64,000 bases of DNA, taken from the NCBI GenBank assembly GCA_001769855.1, contig MEPP01000025.1, positions 248,001-312,000 of the forward strand, given 5' to 3'. Shown piece by piece: positions 62,056 to 64,000 of this stretch. The notes under the pieces are model-generated. The model had not been told where the DNA came from and searched no databases. It saw only the letters and a program-made list of their open reading frames with translations. Position numbers and translations under genes: made by a program. Position 1 is the first letter of the stretch, and each line of letters begins with the position of its first letter. The stretch is from Bdellovibrionales bacterium GWA2_49_15. GTDB lineage: Bacteria > Bdellovibrionota > Bacteriovoracia > Bacteriovoracales > Bacteriovoracaceae.

Positions 62056-63231
62056 ATGCAAGATAATCTGGGTAATTATCTATCACGCGCACGTAGAAGC
62101 TCGGATTTTCTAAAGCATTCTATTAAGACCACTTTAGAAGACATCTATTTCGACTCAAAGCAACTAATTCTCTCACCTGGCCCAACCCAGCTTTTTCAGT
62201 TGACCAAGGATGCCATTGGCTCGACTGGGTGGATGGCCAATTCTGCTCTGAAGCACTTTTTGACACTTTCCGGACTCTTGAAGGCACCAGATGGTATTAA
62301 AGGCGATGTTGAAGCCGAATTTATAGTAAAAAAAGTGTCAAAAAATATTCCCCTTGACCCCAAACGCTATCCGCCTGCGAAAATCTTTTCTGCGCTCTAT
62401 CGGGAGTTGGAATTTTCCTATGTCCACCCCAATCATAAATCTCGCCTGCAGTGTCCAAAAATTTTCCCCACAATAGTGCTCGTCTCGGGTGTGCTGAATG
62501 AAATCTATAAAACGGCTTCTTTCGAGCGTGGTGTGCAAAATATTGGAAAGAAAAATAACCTCAAGTATATTGTGGCCACAGTTTCGGGCGTAAAGGGCTC
62601 CGATTTCAATTCCGGCCAGCTAGCTGAACAATTGTTTGAGTATCACAAGCATCATCCTGATGAAAAATTCTGGTTTTTGACATATTCCAAAGGGGGGATT
62701 GATGTTCTCTATTTTTTGCGAGATCACGCTGAATGGTCTTGCAAAAATGTGGTGGGAATTTCAACTTTGGCTACGCCAATTCTGGGGTCGAGGCACTTAA
62801 ACAAGAGGTATATAAGGATGGCCTCTAAACTTAAAAGGGACTTGTCTGAGTTTGGGCGTAATTACTTGGGACAGGAGCTGGATTTTTTTTCAGAGGCATT
62901 TCAGAGATCAATCTCAACGAAGCAGCGCAGTTGGTTTTTTAAGAATTACCATAAGCTTCCGACAAATATTTTTTATACTGCTTTGGCACTTAGCTGCAAT
63001 TGGCATGAGGGGCATATTTACATGATGCTGGCAAAGCTGATGTTTCCGAGTGATACCATTAATGACGGCGTGGTAGACGCAGATTGTGCCTTTTTCCCGA
63101 AATATTTTAACGCCATTAATTTAGGCATCTATCACGGCCATCATCTCATTGCGGCCAGGTCAAGTTCGTTTTCCCAGGAAGCTCTTATTGAGGCCCATCT
63201 CATACTTCTTAAATATAAATATTTGATCTAG
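62056..63231 (+). CDS. Alpha/beta-hydrolase-like (lipase-type) protein
   Basis: 391 residues without a signal peptide. A hydrolase-type core is suggested by IVLVSGVLNEIY, the nucleophile elbow TYSKGGIDVLYFL (about 212-224), a late Asp in NDGVVDADCAFF and a His in YHGHHLI. These could form a Ser-Asp-His triad, as in lipases, although the usual Gly before the elbow is Thr. The N-terminal 120 residues are unlike known lids. Substrate unknown. It is convergent with mglA, overlapping by 4 nt. Confidence 0.7.
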   Translation: MQDNLGNYLSRARRSSDFLKHSIKTTLEDIYFDSKQLILSPGPTQLFQLTKDAIGSTGWMANSALKHFLTLSGLLKAPDGIKGDVEAEFIVKKVSKNIPLDPKRYPPAKIFSALYRELEFSYVHPNHKSRLQCPKIFPTIVLVSGVLNEIYKTASFERGVQNIGKKNNLKYIVATVSGVKGSDFNSGQLAEQLFEYHKHHPDEKFWFLTYSKGGIDVLYFLRDHAEWSCKNVVGISTLATPILGSRHLNKRYIRMASKLKRDLSEFGRNYLGQELDFFSEAFQRSISTKQRSWFFKNYHKLPTNIFYTALALSCNWHEGHIYMMLAKLMFPSDTINDGVVDADCAFFPKYFNAINLGIYHGHHLIAARSSSFSQEALIEAHLILLKYKYLI

Positions 63232-63815
63232 ACGTTAGAACGAAGATTCATGAGAACTGCTTTTGAAATTGCCTTGAGTGTTTCAAAAACTCCTATTCCA
63301 TCTTTTGCAACGGCTTCAAAACTTTGCATCTTTTGTTTATTCAATTGTCGTTCCAACTCTTGCACTGGCATAACGTTTGGCAAATCACGCTTGTTCCATT
63401 GGAATACAACTGGAATTTTTTTTATATCATATCCCTGTTCGTCAAGATTCTTGTAAAGTCCGTTGAGGCTTTCTTGATTTGCCTCATGTCGTTCGACTTG
63501 TGAGTCGGCGACAAAAATCAAGCCATCAACACCTCGTAGGACTAATTTGCGAGAAGCTTCATAGAAAACTTGTCCAGGCACTGTATACAAGTGAAAACGA
63601 GTTTTAAAGCCACGAATTTCTCCGAGGTCGAGGGGCAAGAAATCAAAAAAAAGCGTTCTTTCATTTTCGGTATTAAGGGAGATCATTTTACTTTTATTTT
63701 CACCGGAACTTTTTTGATAGATATACTGGATATTGGTGGTTTTACCGCCAAGACCAGGACCGTAATACACAATTTTGCAATTTATCTCTTTGGATTGAAA
63801 ATTGACGAAAGACAT
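63228..63815 (-). CDS. mglA: Ras-like GTPase MglA
   Basis: 195 residues. It matches Myxococcus MglA over its length: MSFVNFQSKEINCKIVYYG, P-loop GPGLGGKTTN, LFFDFLPLDLGEIRGFKTRFHLYTVPGQVFY (as FFDFLPLDLGEI and YTVPGQVFY, where Pro replaces the common Ala/Ala pattern of Ras G3) and QWNKRDLPN (G4). MglA sets cell polarity, and in Bdellovibrio it is tied to pole function and prey entry. It is read leftward, 2 nt after a partial gene; no mglB is visible in the window. Confidence 0.95.
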   Translation of the reverse strand: MSFVNFQSKEINCKIVYYGPGLGGKTTNIQYIYQKSSGENKSKMISLNTENERTLFFDFLPLDLGEIRGFKTRFHLYTVPGQVFYEASRKLVLRGVDGLIFVADSQVERHEANQESLNGLYKNLDEQGYDIKKIPVVFQWNKRDLPNVMPVQELERQLNKQKMQSFEAVAKDGIGVFETLKAISKAVLMNLRSNV

Positions 63816-63817
63816 AT

Positions 63818-64000
63818 TTATATTCCTATATTTGAAAAAAGTTTATTTACTTCATCATCACTAATATTTTCAAAAAGCACTGATGAAGCCTTTTTCTCGG
63901 TATTCATTCCCAAGAAAAGGTCTAGCCCAGCGATGCGATCTCTGAGGATTCGTGCCTGATTTTTAACAAGACCAGGATTTACAACTCTACTGTAAATAAT
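63818..64000 (-). CDS. Partial CDS upstream of mglA (5' end outside window)
   Basis: An open frame enters from the right edge and stops at 63818, 2 nt before the mglA start. The visible 60 residues end DRIAGLDLFLGMNTEK, then a helical VLFENISDDEVNKLFSNIG. I do not recognise it; it does not look like a roadblock (MglB) C-terminus. The spacing implies an operon with mglA. Confidence 0.6.
   Translation of the reverse strand: MIYSRVVNPGLVKNQARILRDRIAGLDLFLGMNTEKKASSVLFENISDDEVNKLFSNIGI

Overview
The window is a dense, mostly housekeeping stretch of a motile, Gram-negative-type, moderately AT-rich bacterial chromosome. It carries an mglA gene that is clearly myxobacterial/Bdellovibrio-like, RNase J, a flagellin pair, motAB, a sigma-54 activator, heptose and lipid A enzymes, and a long division/cell-wall (dcw) cluster. 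Together these fit the Bdellovibrionota, perhaps a Bacteriovorax/Peredibacter-like relative. This placement is inference from gene content, not from a marker tree. The window starts and ends inside genes. I see no insertion sequences, prophage or CRISPR array.

Layout. 1-5834: three leftward genes (PAS membrane sensor, an unknown protein, a secreted Lys/Pro/Glu-rich protein with a possible barrel-like end) diverge from motAB, which has a near-consensus FliA (sigma-28) promoter. 6001-9338: maeB, ridA and a DUF218 protein. 9335-13985: leftward accA-yicC-gmk-rel. 14146-19996: lipoprotein, FliL-like protein with a long cytoplasmic extension, sigma-54 activator, engB and an M16 peptidase fused to a membrane domain. 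20072-25661: acyltransferase plus degenerate SDR pair, tRNA-Leu(CAA), rlmE, a CysQ-like phosphatase and a polytopic membrane protein. 25914-37198: one long rightward block of fliD, fliS, a FliT-like gene, a short Maf-like protein, two GT9 glycosyltransferases with a 47-codon gene between them, an alpha-helical protein, a cytoplasmic histidine kinase, a lone receiver, nadK and recN. 37173-39873: lpxH and two flagellins run leftward toward it. 40073-45695: rfaE2, an RDD protein, rsmE, prmA, then udk and RNase J. 45692-61971: a roughly 16-kb leftward dcw operon, mtnP-rsmH-ftsL-ftsI-murEF-mraY-murD-ftsW-murC-murB-ftsQ-ftsA-ftsZ. 62056-64000: a lipase-like protein, mglA and a partial gene.

Main points of interest. 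(1) The dcw cluster is unusual: MurE and MurF are one 931-residue protein; mraZ, murG and ddl are absent from their usual places; MurD has lost its P-loop lysine and the His of its DHLD motif; FtsI has KTS in place of KTG. (2) The fliDS block carries a compact set of Maf-like and GT9 genes plus a two-component pair, a good candidate for an undescribed flagellin-glycosylation and regulation system serving the adjacent flagellins. (3) Two near-consensus FliA promoters, and one weaker, link motAB, a flagellin and perhaps the FliL-like gene.
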